This document shows, one piece after another, positions 12,001 through 25,849 of a stretch of DNA of 64,000 bases. The stretch is from Solea solea (lineage: Eukaryota; Chordata; Actinopteri; Pleuronectiformes; Soleidae). Under the pieces are notes generated by a model. The model made no database searches. It worked only from the letters and a program-made list of their open reading frames with translations, and was not told the origin of the DNA. Position 1 is the stretch's first letter; every line of letters begins with the position of its first letter. The stretch spans positions 4,125,311 through 4,189,310 of the forward strand of contig NC_081136.1 in NCBI RefSeq assembly GCF_958295425.1, in the 5' to 3' direction. The position numbers were made by a program, and so were the translations under genes.

Positions 12001-14184
12001 TAACAAACTCTGAATTAAATGTCCTTGGGCAAAAGTAAATACTAAAGGTCTCATGAATCTACAGAGAGAAAATCAAAATTATCACAAACTTGTTAAATAT
12101 GTTTAATAATGCCTCTGGCAACAGAAACTGGACACTTTCTCTAAATGTCAGAGGAAAATAGACCTGGGAATCTCTTATTTCACGACCTTAAATTCAGGTT
12201 GTTTTTCCTGTAAAATGAATGTAGAAGATTTTGATTTGTTTTCTAAGTCTTATTCACATTCCATTTTTATGCTAATAGCTCCCGTCAATGCCGAAAAGCT
12301 CCTGTACGAGCGGATAAATCTGCCTGTTTCCCGTTGTACTTTTTATTTCATTTATGTAAAATTGTTGCCGACAAATCGATTTAAAACGGCGCAGACCGAG
12401 TGTCGTCCACTCCATTATTTCAACCCGGGGCTCGTGTTAGCGTTTAGCCGTTAGCAATTCAGCGGCCCGGCAACAGGAGGTTGGCACCACAATCAGCAGC
12501 GAGAACAAAAACAAGCAGCTGTGTGATTGGTGGGTGTGCTCGCCCTGTCGTTAACCGACGCCAGCCTGTGATTATCACAGTTCAAAAAGAGCGGCGCATG
12601 CTGTAATGCCACAAATATAACCGGGACGCTTAGCTAACGCTTGATGCTAATTAACCACTGCCACCTGCGTGGCTTCCAGTTAAACACCGGTTCCAGCGCT
12701 GAGCAATGCTATTAGTGCATTCAAGCGCTGCGAGGCAACAGAAAAAGAGCATTATAAATGCACAGTATGTGATTATCTGCAACCAGACATACGTCAATAT
12801 CAAAACACAGACGTTGTAAAGTAGAGTGGCATCATGGGAGGTGATTCTATTTGGTTTAATATGGTTTTTACAGATGAATTTGCTGTATATAGTGATTAAT
12901 ATATATAATAATATAGTTTCACATGTTTCTCCAATGCCGTTTGGTGGACACAGGTTGTCTCACAAGGGTGTTTAATGACTTTAGGTCCACACAACCGTGA
13001 TTCAATAAAGTTTTGTGTAAAAATGTGATTTAAAAACAGATAAATGTTTATTTTTCACCACTTCTGGCAAACAATCATGCGTCTGCAACGTGGGAATGTG
13101 ATGTTATAGATGGTAGAGCAAATTAAATAGACCATAATATTGTATATGCCATCATTAGTTTTATTCTATTCGGCACCGAGACACAGAGTAAACGGCAACT
13201 CTGGGAAAAAATAAAAGGGGAAGTAAAATCCACAAAAATCAGCTTCAAGCTGTTCATTTTCGAACGTTATGAAACATTTATGGGTTTGTGAGGGATGTTT
13301 TTCTCATTATAATTCAAGAAATTTTGAGATTACTTGGAAGTTTGCTGCTTTCAAATCAGATGATTATGTCCAGGTTTTCTGTCGATACTACTATGATATA
13401 CTACACTTCCCACAATCCCTCTGAACAACATGATGACCTGCTGCATTCAGCTGTAAATCACACGCACAGACAGCAGCGGTGACAGCAGTATTATGAGCCA
13501 GACGGCGGACACTTGGAGTAGAGAGAAACTCTTCCAAGGTGCAATAAGTCACGTAGCTCCACTGTGCGTTGAGGCCGCTGTCACGGGGGAAATTGATATC
13601 ACCGCCGCTTCTATGATTCATTCAACTGAGCTGAGCTATCGGCACGAGATTGTGCGTCTGGCAGTTTTGATTTTTTGGAGAAGATGACACCGGGATGCCT
13701 TTTAACAGTTAATCCAAGACGTTTCGTTTTACAAAAAAAGAAGTGGGAATTCAGCCATTTTCCATCACTTATTCTCTAAAGGTTAATTGTGGAGCTGGAG
13801 CCGTTCCCAGCCAATCACAGGGCAAACACACAGAGCAGGGTCGGGCACTGAAACCATGATTAAGTGCCAACGTTAATGGTGCTGGTAACAATATTGGACA
13901 AATTAAGCCGTTTGTCTATGACAAATTTTGTGCATGTCTAACACACACACACAGACAGAGACCTGCTCTGACCTAGTCGCAATGTAGATGAGATAAATGC
14001 TCGAAAAGTCACCAGAATTGGCACTGATAATAGGTGAATATCATTACTTTAGCAGGAATACATTATATAAGTGATTAAAGGTCACACTTTAAGTCATTTT
14101 TTTGGAAATGTGTAATACGTCTAGTTTCTAATAAAGCATTTTGTGACATATTACGGCTGACGTACTCAAGCTTCTTTAAACCTG

Positions 14185-14405
14185 GGTCGGTTTGAAGCTT
14201 TTTTTCATGATTAAAGCAAGATTTCGGATTGTTTCAGCTTCTTAAATGTGAATATTTTCTGGTTTCTTTGCTCCAGAGAACAAAGAAATCATTAAAGGTG
14301 AATCATTTTGGTTTGTGGACAAAAACAAGACATTCAAGAACATCCTCATTTCCAGGTTTGACAAACGTTTCTTAAGATTTTATGACATTTCATGGACCAA
14401 GAACT
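14185..14405 (-). mobile_element. Reversed copy of the ATCGATTAATCG MITE-like family
   Basis: CAGCTTCTTAAATGTGAATATTTTCTGGTTTCTTTG, GTTTGTGGACAAAAACAAGACATT and CATTTCATGGACCAAGAA follow one another in the reverse order and orientation of the 6420-6690 copy. The ends with ATCGATT are degraded. Confidence 0.65.
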
Positions 14406-15152
14406 TCATCAACTGGACTGGAGAGTAAATTTAGTGAAAGAGCTCTTACTAAATTTAAGGGGGACCGCGTTTGTCCACATAGGGTCAGCAACTACAGCCA
14501 CAGAAATGGGCAAATAATGACATTTACACGAGGCGGATCATAGCCAACCTCTGCGGATTCAGAGATTCAGTAAGTATGAATGCAGCCTAACATTGTCCAC
14601 AGCTGCAACACTAGGCCATCACACTATATTACCTAATGCTAGGCAAATGATTAGGAGTGACATGATAAAGTGCGATGCTGTGGTGCTCGCTGTTGGTAGG
14701 GGAAGGCATATGTTCCAGCAGGACACCTGAGTCACATCAGAGAGCTGGGTGTGGGCATATCTGCCACAGAGAGGATGAGGAGGAGGAGGAGGAGGATGCA
14801 CTAAGGCTCTAACAGTTTGGGCAGATGCATTTCTGGAAAGACACAGGAGGACGGTTTCCTCGGGGAGTGTGAGCAAGTCATTATATTTCACCTTCAGAAC
14901 CAAGGATTTCATTGCCGTCCTTAAAGCACAGCTCGCACTCACGCTGTAGGAAAAAAAAAAAAATAAAAAAAAAAATAATATATAGGTCATTTGTTGATGC
15001 TATAAAAAGCTCCCCTGATGAACTCAAAGCTCATTTGAGTGAACACATATGTAGCCTTGGAGGTAGCTGGGGGCAGCGGGGAGACATCTGCTGTCAAAGA
15101 TCCACTCAGTGGCTCACGTGAGGACTACACTTCCAGGATTATGTTTTATAAG

Positions 15153-15159
<7 letters not shown>

Positions 15160-15219
<60 letters not shown>
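15160..15219. repeat. (TA)n microsatellite
   Basis: About 30 uninterrupted TA units, self-complementary and able to extrude as a hairpin. It gives rise to an Ile-Tyr repeat in a spurious open frame. Confidence 0.98.
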
Positions 15220-15221
<2 letters not shown>

Positions 15222-15404
15222 TAGTCGTACAGCTCAATTCTCAAGTACAACAATCTTTTTGTTCCCCTCAATAATTTCCTTACAGAGAGCAGCTGTGTCA
15301 TATGATATTTATAAAAATGTACAAAACAATTTAAATTCCTTTGATTCTTTTCATATTCTTACTAAGGTCAGGATGACAGTAAAGTCCTTGAATAAAATGT
15401 TTTC

Positions 15405-15730
15405 AGAATTTTGTTAGCTAAGTACTAACATGCTAAAGTTTAGCAGGCAATATTGACCATATTCACTTTTTCCTTAGCAAGCTAACAATCGTAACTTCTG
15501 GGTGACCTGAAGTATGACAGACAGAGCATTTGCGTTGTTTTGTGAATTTATAGAATCCTTAATATCAAGCTATTTGTGTAGCTAATTCAGCTACCGACAC
15601 ACGGTGGAAACAAACTATACCATCTTTGTGAGGCTAAAGTTAGCGCTAACATGCTAATGTTTATTGAATTACCCTTTTTAGTTTAGCAAGCTCACTTGCT
15701 ACCATTTTGCCCATTTAGCTTAGCACTTAA
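15405..15730. repeat. Teleost GCTAAC/TTAGC dispersed repeat
   Basis: This block contains many short inverted motifs such as GTTAGC, AACATGCTAA, TTAGCAAGCTAAC and GCGCTAACATGCTAATG, plus the phrase GCAATATTGACCATATTCAC. I recognise the combination from a widespread teleost repeat. It has no coding content. Confidence 0.6.
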
Positions 15731-16599
15731 CATCCAACAACAGCAATACAACAATGACATTGACTGTGGTCCTGTATGTTGCACTAGATGCACTAATGAA
15801 AGTGTAAAATGTGAATGTGAATCTCCTAGAGTGAAATAAGACATCTTATGGAAGCCATAAAATCTCAAACTCTTTCATCTTCATTTTTCAGAACACAGTA
15901 TGCCCACGTGCCCTTCATCCCTTGATATTTCTAGCAAAAAAAGAAATGTTAAAGTCTGAACAGCGCTGGCAACCTTTGAACTCTTCAGGCTCCAGTCAAC
16001 ACACATTGGACTGAGGCTTGCACAACATTAGAATCATGATTCATTCATTAGTGGCATACTGGCCACAAGTACAGCTAATCACAGGCAAATGCAAATCATG
16101 ACATGTGAATTTGCTTACATGTCAATCACACTTGAAGCATTTAATCACGGCGAGTTCAGTGTCTTGCAGCTGCAGCAGTGCAGAGGTTTGCCGCACAGTT
16201 CATCACACTGCATTTTACTGTAGGTGGGAGCTGTGAGGCAGCCAAGCAAGCAGGACACCGTGGGATCATCTCTCTCAGGAGTCGTCCTTGAGCAAGATTC
16301 TCAGCCACGGCGCCAACAGCCGGTGACATCACGCTCTATTTCTAGCTTTCTAGTGGAGCATTCATGAGCTAAAAGGTATCCATTATTGGGGACCAGCTGC
16401 ACGGCCAAAAGCACCAGTCCATTGCCCGGGACTCGCTCTCAGGAGGAGTCAGGTGCAGCTGGCTGTGCCCCAAAAATGGGATTATCTGCTGATCCTTTAC
16501 AACATGTCTGACACCAGTGTCAAGTCATGAATGTCATGCTCCTCATCAGGCAGCCCACAGTTGCTGCAGTTGAAATCAGAAACAGATAGTATGTTTCTA

Positions 16600-17060
16600 G
16601 CGAGTGGTGCAGTTCAGTATGGTACGGTATGTGTTTTTCTATGAGGAATAATACCAAAATAGTCAAGCCCAACCATTGTTTGGTACCCTTCCCTTGGGGT
16701 ACCAGAGTAAGGGTACGGACGGAGCTAGACCCACGACAGTCAGCTGATGGGGCGACAGAAAAGCATCACTCCCTTGCGTCCGGTGTTTCTTCAAAAGCCT
16801 GCAGTCTATTCTCGTACAAACTTTGACCTCTTGTTGAGACAAAAAGCCACAAGCCGAGTTGTTGGATGTCCTCCGTTGCCGTCCGTTTTGGTGTTGTCTG
16901 TTGTGGCCTGTTCAATATCGTTGTTTGTTGTCGCCGCACCGGTACAACGCCAAGCTGACGTGGCCATTGAGCATGGCGCACAACCCGCCTACCAAGTCAA
17001 GGTAGGGTTCCAAACTGCACCGCACTGTACCAAACCAAACCCCGAGAAGTTGCAGTGGCT
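16600..17060 (+). mobile_element. GTACC-rich MITE-like element
   Basis: The left end has TATGGTACGGTATG and GGTACCCTTCCCTTGGGGTACC, a short perfect-type palindrome. The right end has CGCACTGTACCAAACCAAACC. The core includes GGGGCGACAGAAAAGCATCAC, shared with 8890-9020. The 149-residue open frame starting at 16747 runs through it, resembles no protein I know and is not called a gene. Confidence 0.6.
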
Positions 17061-17941
17061 GCAAAGAGCAACTGGTGATACGGAGGAGTTGATATTCATC
17101 AGGGGTGCAGGCAAAATAAACAGACGTAGTTGCTTTTTGGAAGGAGGATTAAATTTCCAGATCAGTACTGCGAGGAGTGGTAAGTGTTGGTCATAACCTC
17201 ATTTCACTCTGCTCACTTTAAGTGGCTCTCGGGGGACCAGTTCTCCCATTCATTCAGACACAGCCAGCAGTCGGTATGAATGTGCGCTAGCGGAGACGAG
17301 AGACTGTGCGCTTGTGTGGACTGAGATGTGAACACTCCCGCGATTCTCGCCTCAAGGTCTGAGTCACAGACAAGCTCTTCCCACAGTCGTGTAAACGAAT
17401 ACATCTCCCACCCACACACAGGCACACATACACACATACATGGATTATCACTCATCAAAGTGTGTGTCTGAGCAGCAAGTGATGAATAATTGCAAGTTTT
17501 TTTTGCACCACGGCCTGTGTTTAAAAATGGACATAGTCTCTGGGTCAATCATGCTCTGCTTTATTATTTATTTGACTCGGGTTAAACTTTAGTTGAACTT
17601 TCACTTTCACCTGTACATTCAACTTCAAAAATCAGACAGATTTCAATCCTGCAACAAAACCTGTATAGTTTATCGTCTTGCCAGCCATTTCAGTGCAACT
17701 ACAATCAGCAATTTCTGACTTTTCTTTCTATTTGATTTGCAAACTCCTTCTATCATCTCATAGATTAACCCAAAGACTGATCAAAGACCGAGGTGGCAAG
17801 TCGCGGTGACTCAGCGCCTGCTGCCGCCTGCTGACTGTGTGGAGAGACGGATTGATGACGTTAGGCGGTGGCCCCCGTTGTTAATGAAGGCACTTTATGA
17901 AAGGATGAGTGAACAATGACATGACAATGAGGGAGACAATA

Positions 17942-18128
17942 ATCCATCGATCTTCTACAGCGCTGTGCCAATCTCAGCTGACAAAGGGCGATACACGGTC
18001 AATTCAGAGTGTCCAATTTGCCTAATCCCCAAGTCTGCATGTTTTTGGACTGTGGGAGGAAACCGGAGAACCCACAGAAAGCCCACGCACACACAGGGAG
18101 AACATGCAGACTCCATGCGGAAAGGCCC
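17942..18128 (-). repeat. Teleost SINE-like repeat, reversed copy
   Basis: The reverse complement contains CTCCGGTTTCCTCCCACAGTCC, AAAAACATGCAGACTTGGGG and a tail with AGCTGAGATTGGCAC. These modules recur in the same order at several places in this window. Confidence 0.75.
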
Positions 18129-18279
18129 TTGTATGTAGGCAGATCAGATGCAAAGACAAACACGTTGGTCCTCTACTCGTCCCAAAATCTCTCTAACAAT
18201 GAATTGTAAAGTGGCTGGATTACCTCCTTGGAATTATGTAATGCTTAAAGGGGGGACGGTTGCTGGGCCTGAAACTCTG

Positions 18280-18480
18280 TTCCCCGGGTTCTCCGGTTTC
18301 CTCCTCACAGTCCAAAAACATGCAGATTTGGGGTTTAGGCAAATTGGACACTAAAGAGTTGTCTCTATGTGGTCCTGTGATGGACTGGTTACCTGGCCCA
18401 CCTTTCACCCTATGTGAGCTGGGATTGGCACCAGCTCCCTGTGCGACCCCCTTGTGGAAGATAAAGTGGTAGAAGATTCA
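18280..18480 (+). repeat. Teleost SINE-like repeat, forward copy
   Basis: It starts with TCTCCGGTTTCCTCCTCACAGTCC and continues to CTGTGATGGACTGG, TGAGCTGGGATTGGCACCAG and GATAAAGTGGTAGAAGATTCATGAATGG. It lies about 150 bp from the reversed copy at 17942-18128, so the pair could form a hairpin. Confidence 0.8.
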
Positions 18481-21400
18481 TGAATGGCTACCAAATGAGT
18501 AACCTGATTTCATTGGCTGATTTTTATGCTCTTGCTTGGTAAGTGGAGCATTTCTCAACTTTGCAGCACGAGCAAAGCACCACAACGAACCAACAATGCA
18601 ATTTTGGCAAACGCTTGACGCTGCCCCCATTCAAAGTGAAGGAGTTTCATACGACGCCTCCACTTAAGAACTGGTCACCAATGCCCAAATGGTTTCCTAG
18701 ACCCAAACCTCAAGAACTATTTTCCTTACATCATAACAGACCCAATTTGATTACTTAAACGTAAATAAGGTGAATATTTTCCCTTGTAAAAGTTAATAGT
18801 GTGTAGTTTGAATACACTGACTGAACAAAAAAAAACAAGCAGCTGCTGTCTCCTTGTTAGCTTGACGTACTGCTCCTGCAACTCTCCGACTTTACTGCAC
18901 TCCAGCTCCCTACTGTGCTGTTCATTAAAAAGATAATGACATCTGCAGGAGATCCTGATCAGAACCCCTTCTTCTGTTTCCCCTGCCAAACTCGCTGTCA
19001 GACAACAGTCACCTGGCACCGGCATCGGCTCTAACAGGGATGATTCATCTGGAGGAGGACTGGACCTGTCTCACTAATCAGACCCTAACCTTTCAAGGGT
19101 ATTGATCAAGAAACTCTGTCAAAGACATTACAGACGCTCATTGTGTACAGTGTGTGTGCCAGGGGCCCATCCCCTGCTTCTGTCGATCGGGTGGAGATTA
19201 AAGGGTGAAAAGATTTAAGGGGAAGGAAGGGGAGGGAGGGAAAAAACAAGGCCTTTGTGGGTAAATTGAGCAGAAAAACAACAAGAGAGGCTTCACTTGT
19301 GAGGCAGGGAAATTGGAGTTACTGTCTCTTACAGAACCGGACAGAGAATGCCAAGGACGTCACTAAATAGATCGTCACATTTTCCTCTTCACTTGATCAA
19401 ATTTACTGCAAAGTCTGCGGAAATAATCATACTATTTATGACGCATTATTGTGTATTTTAGAATTTGGTAAACTCTACGCTATCTCACCTCTGCGCACCA
19501 TTTCCTCCACGGATGTCAATGAGTTGATTAATCCTGTGAAAATTTGCATCATCACATGCTTTGTAGTCACGATTAATACCAGCAAAGTGCGCACGCCGAC
19601 TAACGCCATTACATAATTACCAGAAGAGCTAGATCTTCCGAGCTGAACCTGTAGACATACGAACATAAAAATTGGATGCAGTCGACCGAGTTGCCAGAAA
19701 AGGCCAAAATACTGAATAGCCACCAAATGTAGCATTTCTCACGGGATTAACAACATCTTCTTGAGAGGGTTAATGGTCTCAATCCCTAGTTTCATCTCTT
19801 CTTCAAGAGGACATGATATCAATTTTGTAAATTAAGTTCTGGTTAAGAGGAAATATGAGTGAACACCAGTGTGATGCCACTACCCATCAGCTGCACCTTT
19901 TTTCGGGGGGCTTAGAGTGCCACGATTTGGGTGAAGGGCCGTGCTTGTTTCTTAACCCGTTCATCTGTCTGCCACGCTCTTCCTGCCACACATCAGCAGC
20001 ACATCCGAGCCCGCAGGCAGCGTTGAAGTGGGACACAAGACAACAACAACAGTAATCATGGAAAATCATGTGCTGCTCTGACGGAGGAGACCAGCTGACT
20101 GGCTGACTGCTGGAGCCCAGAGGGCCTTTTGAAGACAACTGCAGAGAGAGAGAGAGGGGAAAGAGGTGGAGGAAGGGCAGCTGCGAGGAGAAAAGAGGAA
20201 CATCAGAAAGCAACGAGGAAAAAGGGTTTGCCTCTCGTCATCATCGTCCTCCATCTTTCGTTTCCACTCTCTGTCCTTCACTCCAAACTACCGCGACATT
20301 CTCCATTCACCCCCATCGAGGTCCAGGAGTGGTACAATCCGTGATGCAAACACTTATTTGGTACCAGTGGCTGAAGACTTAAGGAGAATGTGAGGACATG
20401 GGCTTTGTGCCTGCAGCTAGACTCTTTGAGGAATGGTCGTGTCATGTATGATTAATAAACAGAGGGGGTGGAGAGGATATCGTGCTGCTAATGAGGAGCT
20501 GGACACACATGTAGCACTTATCCTTCAGATGACTCCACGACTCCTCTGATTATGTATCTCTGTATGAATCTTTAATCAGCTGCTGTGTGAAGTCAGAGCG
20601 TGTCACGAGACTCAATCACGGCTTTGTATTTGAGACGAGATACAAGACAAGACACTTGTAATTTCAACTGAAGCCAGTGAGATGGTCATGAATGAACAAA
20701 CCGCAGATCAATTGGCTGCTCTGTACAGTAATCTGCTGCAGACTTGGCTTTCATTACAACATCTGTGTGTGTGTGTGATCAATTGCCCAGTATCTCATTA
20801 CTGTGGCTGGAAAGAGAACGCTCTTGGATCAGCGTCTGGGGACTACAGGCCGCGCTGTTGGTCCTGAGTGTCCAGAACAAAAAGATGTCCACGTCCACAG
20901 AGGCCGACATAAAGTATTAATCCATTATTTGATATTGGTGCAACACGTCTCGTAGATTGCACAGGCCTGGGTTGCGCTGCTGATTTCTTAAATCAATTCA
21001 ATTCCAATACTTACATTTTTTGATATATTTCGGTTTCCATTCCAATTTTGCTTGTTTTTCACAGAACCAATGCTGCAAATCGTATCAAATGCGGATCTCT
21101 CCAACCTGATGCATCATTTAAAATACTACTCTTTTCATTTAATATAACCACTACAGTATGTGTTAACATTAATAGCCTACAAGTTCAGAAAATCCAGCCT
21201 TGGAACACATCAGGCATTTCAATTATTCAAGTATTCCAGCAGACCTAGCAGCGAGGTTGTGTTGTTTTGAGGAAGAAAACTACGCCACCAAAGCATCGTG
21301 TGGAAGAACTTCTGGTTCTAGAATGAACGTGGTAAAGTAACAAAGAAATCTACTGATGCAGCCGCTATCTTGCGGTCACATGGGTCATGGCTCGTATGAT

Positions 21401-23469
21401 TGCGGTCATCTCACGAGATTTGTGCAGAGGATACAGATACCTGTGCAACAGTACATAGACAGCATGAGGGAAAAGCTCCCTCAGTCCCTCAGGACTTTTG
21501 GAGTACAGTACTGCACAGCTGAGCGTGTGGGACGGGAAAAGGGTCACTTGTGCACGGCGCTTCAGGCTTTTGGATTCTACACGTCTTCCCCTATTTCTTT
21601 CTATCAACTGACCCCCATCGAGCGCTGGAGGGGAATCTTTCCCGGAGCAGAGTGACTCCAGATTTACTGTAGCGGAGGAAACAAGCCTGAGTAACATGGA
21701 GACAAGGGGAGAAAAAACACCACCAGGCTTTTGGATGACAGCGGTGCCTCTCATTTCCCACAGAGGCTTGTAGTTAGAGGCAAGAAGGAATTGTTCATCC
21801 TTTGCGATGAAACGCTTGTTTCATTAGCAGCCGAGAAGCTGTTGAGGGAGGAAAAAAAACACTCGGCTCTAGTTGCCGAGAACTGTTTTCCCACCTGTTT
21901 AATATTTAGCAGGGAATCACCCGACGAAGGAGCAATATGTCGTCAGGGACAGCGACTTCAAACACACGGCCCACAAAAAGGCTGACTCAGCGTCCCCAAC
22001 TAAATATCATATTAACATTTCATTGTTCAATTTGCTGGAGGTCATATTTCATTCTTTTATTCAGAACGACTTCAAACTCAATCCGAACTCCAACGGCCAC
22101 CAAACTGGAAAGGCACATTAGTAATAATGGGAAACAGCCTTGGGTTCATTGTAATCATTATTACTGTTCGCTCTTATTAAAACTACTAAGGACAATTATT
22201 CTGTTTCATGATGGCCTGTGTCTCTCTCTCCCTTCAAAAAAAATACAGCACTGCACCAAAAAATCAACTTTTGAGTACCACATATTACATCCTCTGGGTT
22301 TGCGATCTCAAAAACCCCTCCAACTTTATCGTCCACTGACAAATTTGTAATGCGAGCACGGACCAGTATTGTTTACACTCCAAAGAGGAGCAGGAGAATT
22401 AAGTTGCAGCTGAGAGACGACTGCGACGACCAGATATTTTCTTCCCCATGATGTCTGCAAAGTATTAATCGAGTCTCCATTAACTGCCACCTGCATATGA
22501 ATGCAGATTAATTAAAAGGCTCTACACATAGACCGTTTACTTGTGACAGTGATTGGTAGACAGAAACGGAAACCAGAACGCTTCTCCTCCAACTACAGAT
22601 TGTACAAATTCAAATCTTCAAAACGAGTCATTGAGATTATTACCTCTGAAAAGTGCTAATTCAATAAATTGTTAAGCACATCCCGTTTGAGCATAAAAAA
22701 GCCACGGTAAAGATAAGTATTTTCATGGATGAGTCATTTGTGCCGTGACTCCTCGTCGCCATTGGTAACCAGGTTATGGCGTTGGTTCGCGGTGTCAGAG
22801 TCAGAAGCCTTGTAGCCTAGCGAAGGACTGTATGACACACACACACACACACAGCTAATGGTCGCTTCTGCGTGCAGTTCTTCTGCTGTGTGACAAAATG
22901 GAGTGGCGAAATGTAGAAAGAGAGGAGATGATGGACAGTGTATGTATAAAAAAAAGAAAAAAGGGCTATGCAGCGTTGCCTGCAAGCTGGGGTTGAGTGG
23001 GGACTGGGCGAACGTCACTCTGATGATTTCGAAAGTGTAACGGGCGCGAAGCGGAGCCGTGACCTTGGACGGAGAGAAGGGAAAGGGAAAAAAAAACAGA
23101 GGAGAGAAGAGGAAGACAAAACAGAAAAGGCAGTGACAGCAGAAACGGCAAGGGAGGGGAGATGAGGAATGAGAGGAGGGAAGTTTGTGGAGGGCCGGCG
23201 CTTAATCCTACAAGAGCTCGGTGCTTCGGGAATAGAAGAGTGATATCAGTAAAGACACATTCACAACCTAAATGAGGCCACTTCTGTCTTTACAACTGAA
23301 TTTCCGCTGCTTCTCTTTTCATTCACTTCCTCAGCGAGAGTCACCTGGGAGCCATCCATCGCCCTCTTTTAGGAATCCCACTACACATGATTATCTAAAC
23401 GTTGATTGCTTCACATGCTGGTCCCCTAAAACGACATCTATATTAAGGCTTAACTGAACGCCCTGAGGG

Positions 23470-23665
23470 CCGCACGGTTGCTGTAGTGGTTAGCACTCTT
23501 GCCTTTGCAGCAACCCGGTCAGCAACCCCACAAACACATGCAGATTTGGGGTCTTAGGCAAATTGGATGCCCGAAATTTTGAGGGTGTTTGTTTGGCCCT
23601 TTGATGGAACGTTTCCCCTGTGTCAGCTGGGCAGGGGATAAAGTGGTAGAAGATGAATGAATTAA
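23470..23665 (+). repeat. Teleost SINE-like repeat with tRNA-like head
   Basis: The head GCACGGTTGCTGTAGTGGTTAGCACTCTTGCC contains an A-box-like TGGTTAGCAC. It is followed by the ATGCAGATTTGGGG module and a tail with GTCAGCTGGGCAGGGGATAAAGTGGTAGAAGATGAATGAATTAATG. The middle is shortened. Confidence 0.75.
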
Positions 23666-24164
23666 TGAATAAATCCCTTTATTTGAAGCTAACCCCACAC
23701 AATGCCAATTTTGAAAAATGCCAAGATGTGGGCAGGGAGCTGTGAGTAAGTGGGTGGAGACGGCGGTGTCAGGGAGCCCTACAGCCATCTCATAGCCGTT
23801 TTGAGTGTAATAGGGTTCTTTTTAATAAAACTAGCTGTGAGCGACGACTCCTGTCGCAGCAGCACTGATACTTTTTGCAACTGAAAGATTGTTCAATTTG
23901 CAGAGGACTTTTCTTCTCCCGCTACTCCACTCAATCCATGCAACTCGCTGAGGCCGCTCTCTACTCTCCTTGACTTTGAATGAGCAGGAGCTCATGAATG
24001 TGCGGGGGGGGGACAAAAGAATATACGAGTGATGAAAGAGCACGGTACGCCGGCCGGCCATTAGCGAAATTCTAATGCGATAGCTAGATAATAGATAGAC
24101 CGATAGATACACCGTCAAGATTTAGACCTGGATCAATAACAACATGACATGACATGCATTAGCC

Positions 24165-24960
24165 TGGCTGGAAAGGGTGCAGTCACCTCCCATTTCCAAA
24201 AAGTGTGACCAACGGACGTAGATCGCAATGGAATAGACCTACAACCAATCAGACCAATGATCAAGATGATCATGATGAGATATACCGTAGGATGGGATGG
24301 CCTTCTTTAGCCACTCGAAGGCTCAGCCACTGGTACAAGCTTATCTATAAGGCATTTCTTGGTCTACTGCCTTAATTTATTTGTGATCTGATTGCGCTGT
24401 GAAGTACTGGCTGTAACTATTTTTTTTCCCAGGTTTATCTGTTGCTTTCTGTTCCTTATGAACACCCTGACATAGGTAAAATGGCTTTTGTCCATGCTGA
24501 ACCATTTACATGGAAAATGACAGAATTGAGTGCTTTTCAATCCAAATTAAGAGTATTTGAGACTGATTCCATCAAATGTACTTGTTTTTAGTTATTTGTG
24601 TTTTTATAGCCAGGTCTCCCTTTGAAAAGAGGTCCTTAAACTCAATGGGATTTACCTGGTTTAAAAAAGGTTGTTGTAGTTTTCTAGAAGCGATTGCTAC
24701 CTAGTAATGCCGTCTACCAACTTTTGCCCTGGAACGATTGTGTGGAGAAAGTCACTTAAAATGGAAGCAACACCCAAATTGAAAGACAGCTGTTCTTCAG
24801 GTGAATTTTTACATCTTTTGTATAAAAAGATGCTAAAAGCCGCTTGTCTGTGTTGATTGGACGCAAGGGGTAAAATAAGGGGTGGGTTGGGTCGGTCCCC
24901 TTTTTTTTAGGAGATTCTGTTGTTGGCAAAACAATGTCCAATGTACATTGGTTTTCACCT
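24165..24960 (-). mobile_element. Dispersed repeat, copy 2, interrupted
   Basis: The two ends (about 24165-24240 and 24700-24960) match, in reverse complement, the contiguous copy at 7570-7960. The intervening stretch of about 450 bp is absent from that copy, so it is either an insertion here or lost there. Confidence 0.6.
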
Positions 24961-25849
24961 GAAACAACTTTAAGGAGGTCGTGTTGTTAAAGAAGTGTGA
25001 GATGCGCTAAAGTCATAGCAGCCAAATCAAGAGCAACAACAATCACAACACACCCGGGCAAAGGTGATGACTGCTTATGCAAAATTAGCACCTCCTCACT
25101 CTCTGAAAACACAAGAAGCTGCATTTAATACTCTCCTCTGCTGCATATTAAGCAGCAGCAGCAGCCGCAGCACAGCGGGGACACTTTCTGTTAACGAAGT
25201 GACTCTGTATAATTACCAAGGCCTGACAAACCTCTTCACAAACCATTAGTGTAATGTTGACATCACACAGGCCGATGAGACTCCATCACATTAATTAATG
25301 GCATTGTTTGTGCCAGGATGTTGCTATAGGAGGATCCCCATCACTGGAGTGACATCTAATTTAAGGCGAGTGCCAGGAAGAGCACCAGAGGAGTATGTCA
25401 GCTCTGTCGTTACGCAACGACAGCCAATACATCACGACGACGCAACAGAGACTCCGCTGCCAGTGGACATCAGTGAAATTGTCTGATAATGGAAATGTTA
25501 TTTCACGTCGGAGAGGTGGGAATGTCTGGAGAGAGGAGGACCAGCCTCTGATTTGTTATTCTAACGAGAACGGGCTGGAGAAACATTTTCAAATGTGTGA
25601 CAAGAAAAGGTGAGATTGATGTTGCTTTTCTGTTGTATTCGGCGCGCGTGTGTGCAGTGAAGAAAAGAAAATCACCTCAAGTAAAAAAACCACATAAATA
25701 AAGTTCAGTCAGAAACAAAATAAGCAATCTGCTTTGTTTAACTTCCTAATTTGGTTTGAATAAACATCATCGTTTCCCTTTTCTTAGCGAAAAGTATACA
25801 CTTTCTCTCATTTATTTCTTTATTATCCTTGTTTTATGTCACTGCGTGG

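Noticed and set aside
16747..17196. A 149-residue plus-strand frame, one of the longest non-repeat frames
   Set aside because: It lies in a MITE-like element with a second partial copy at 8890-9020. No protein family resemblance.
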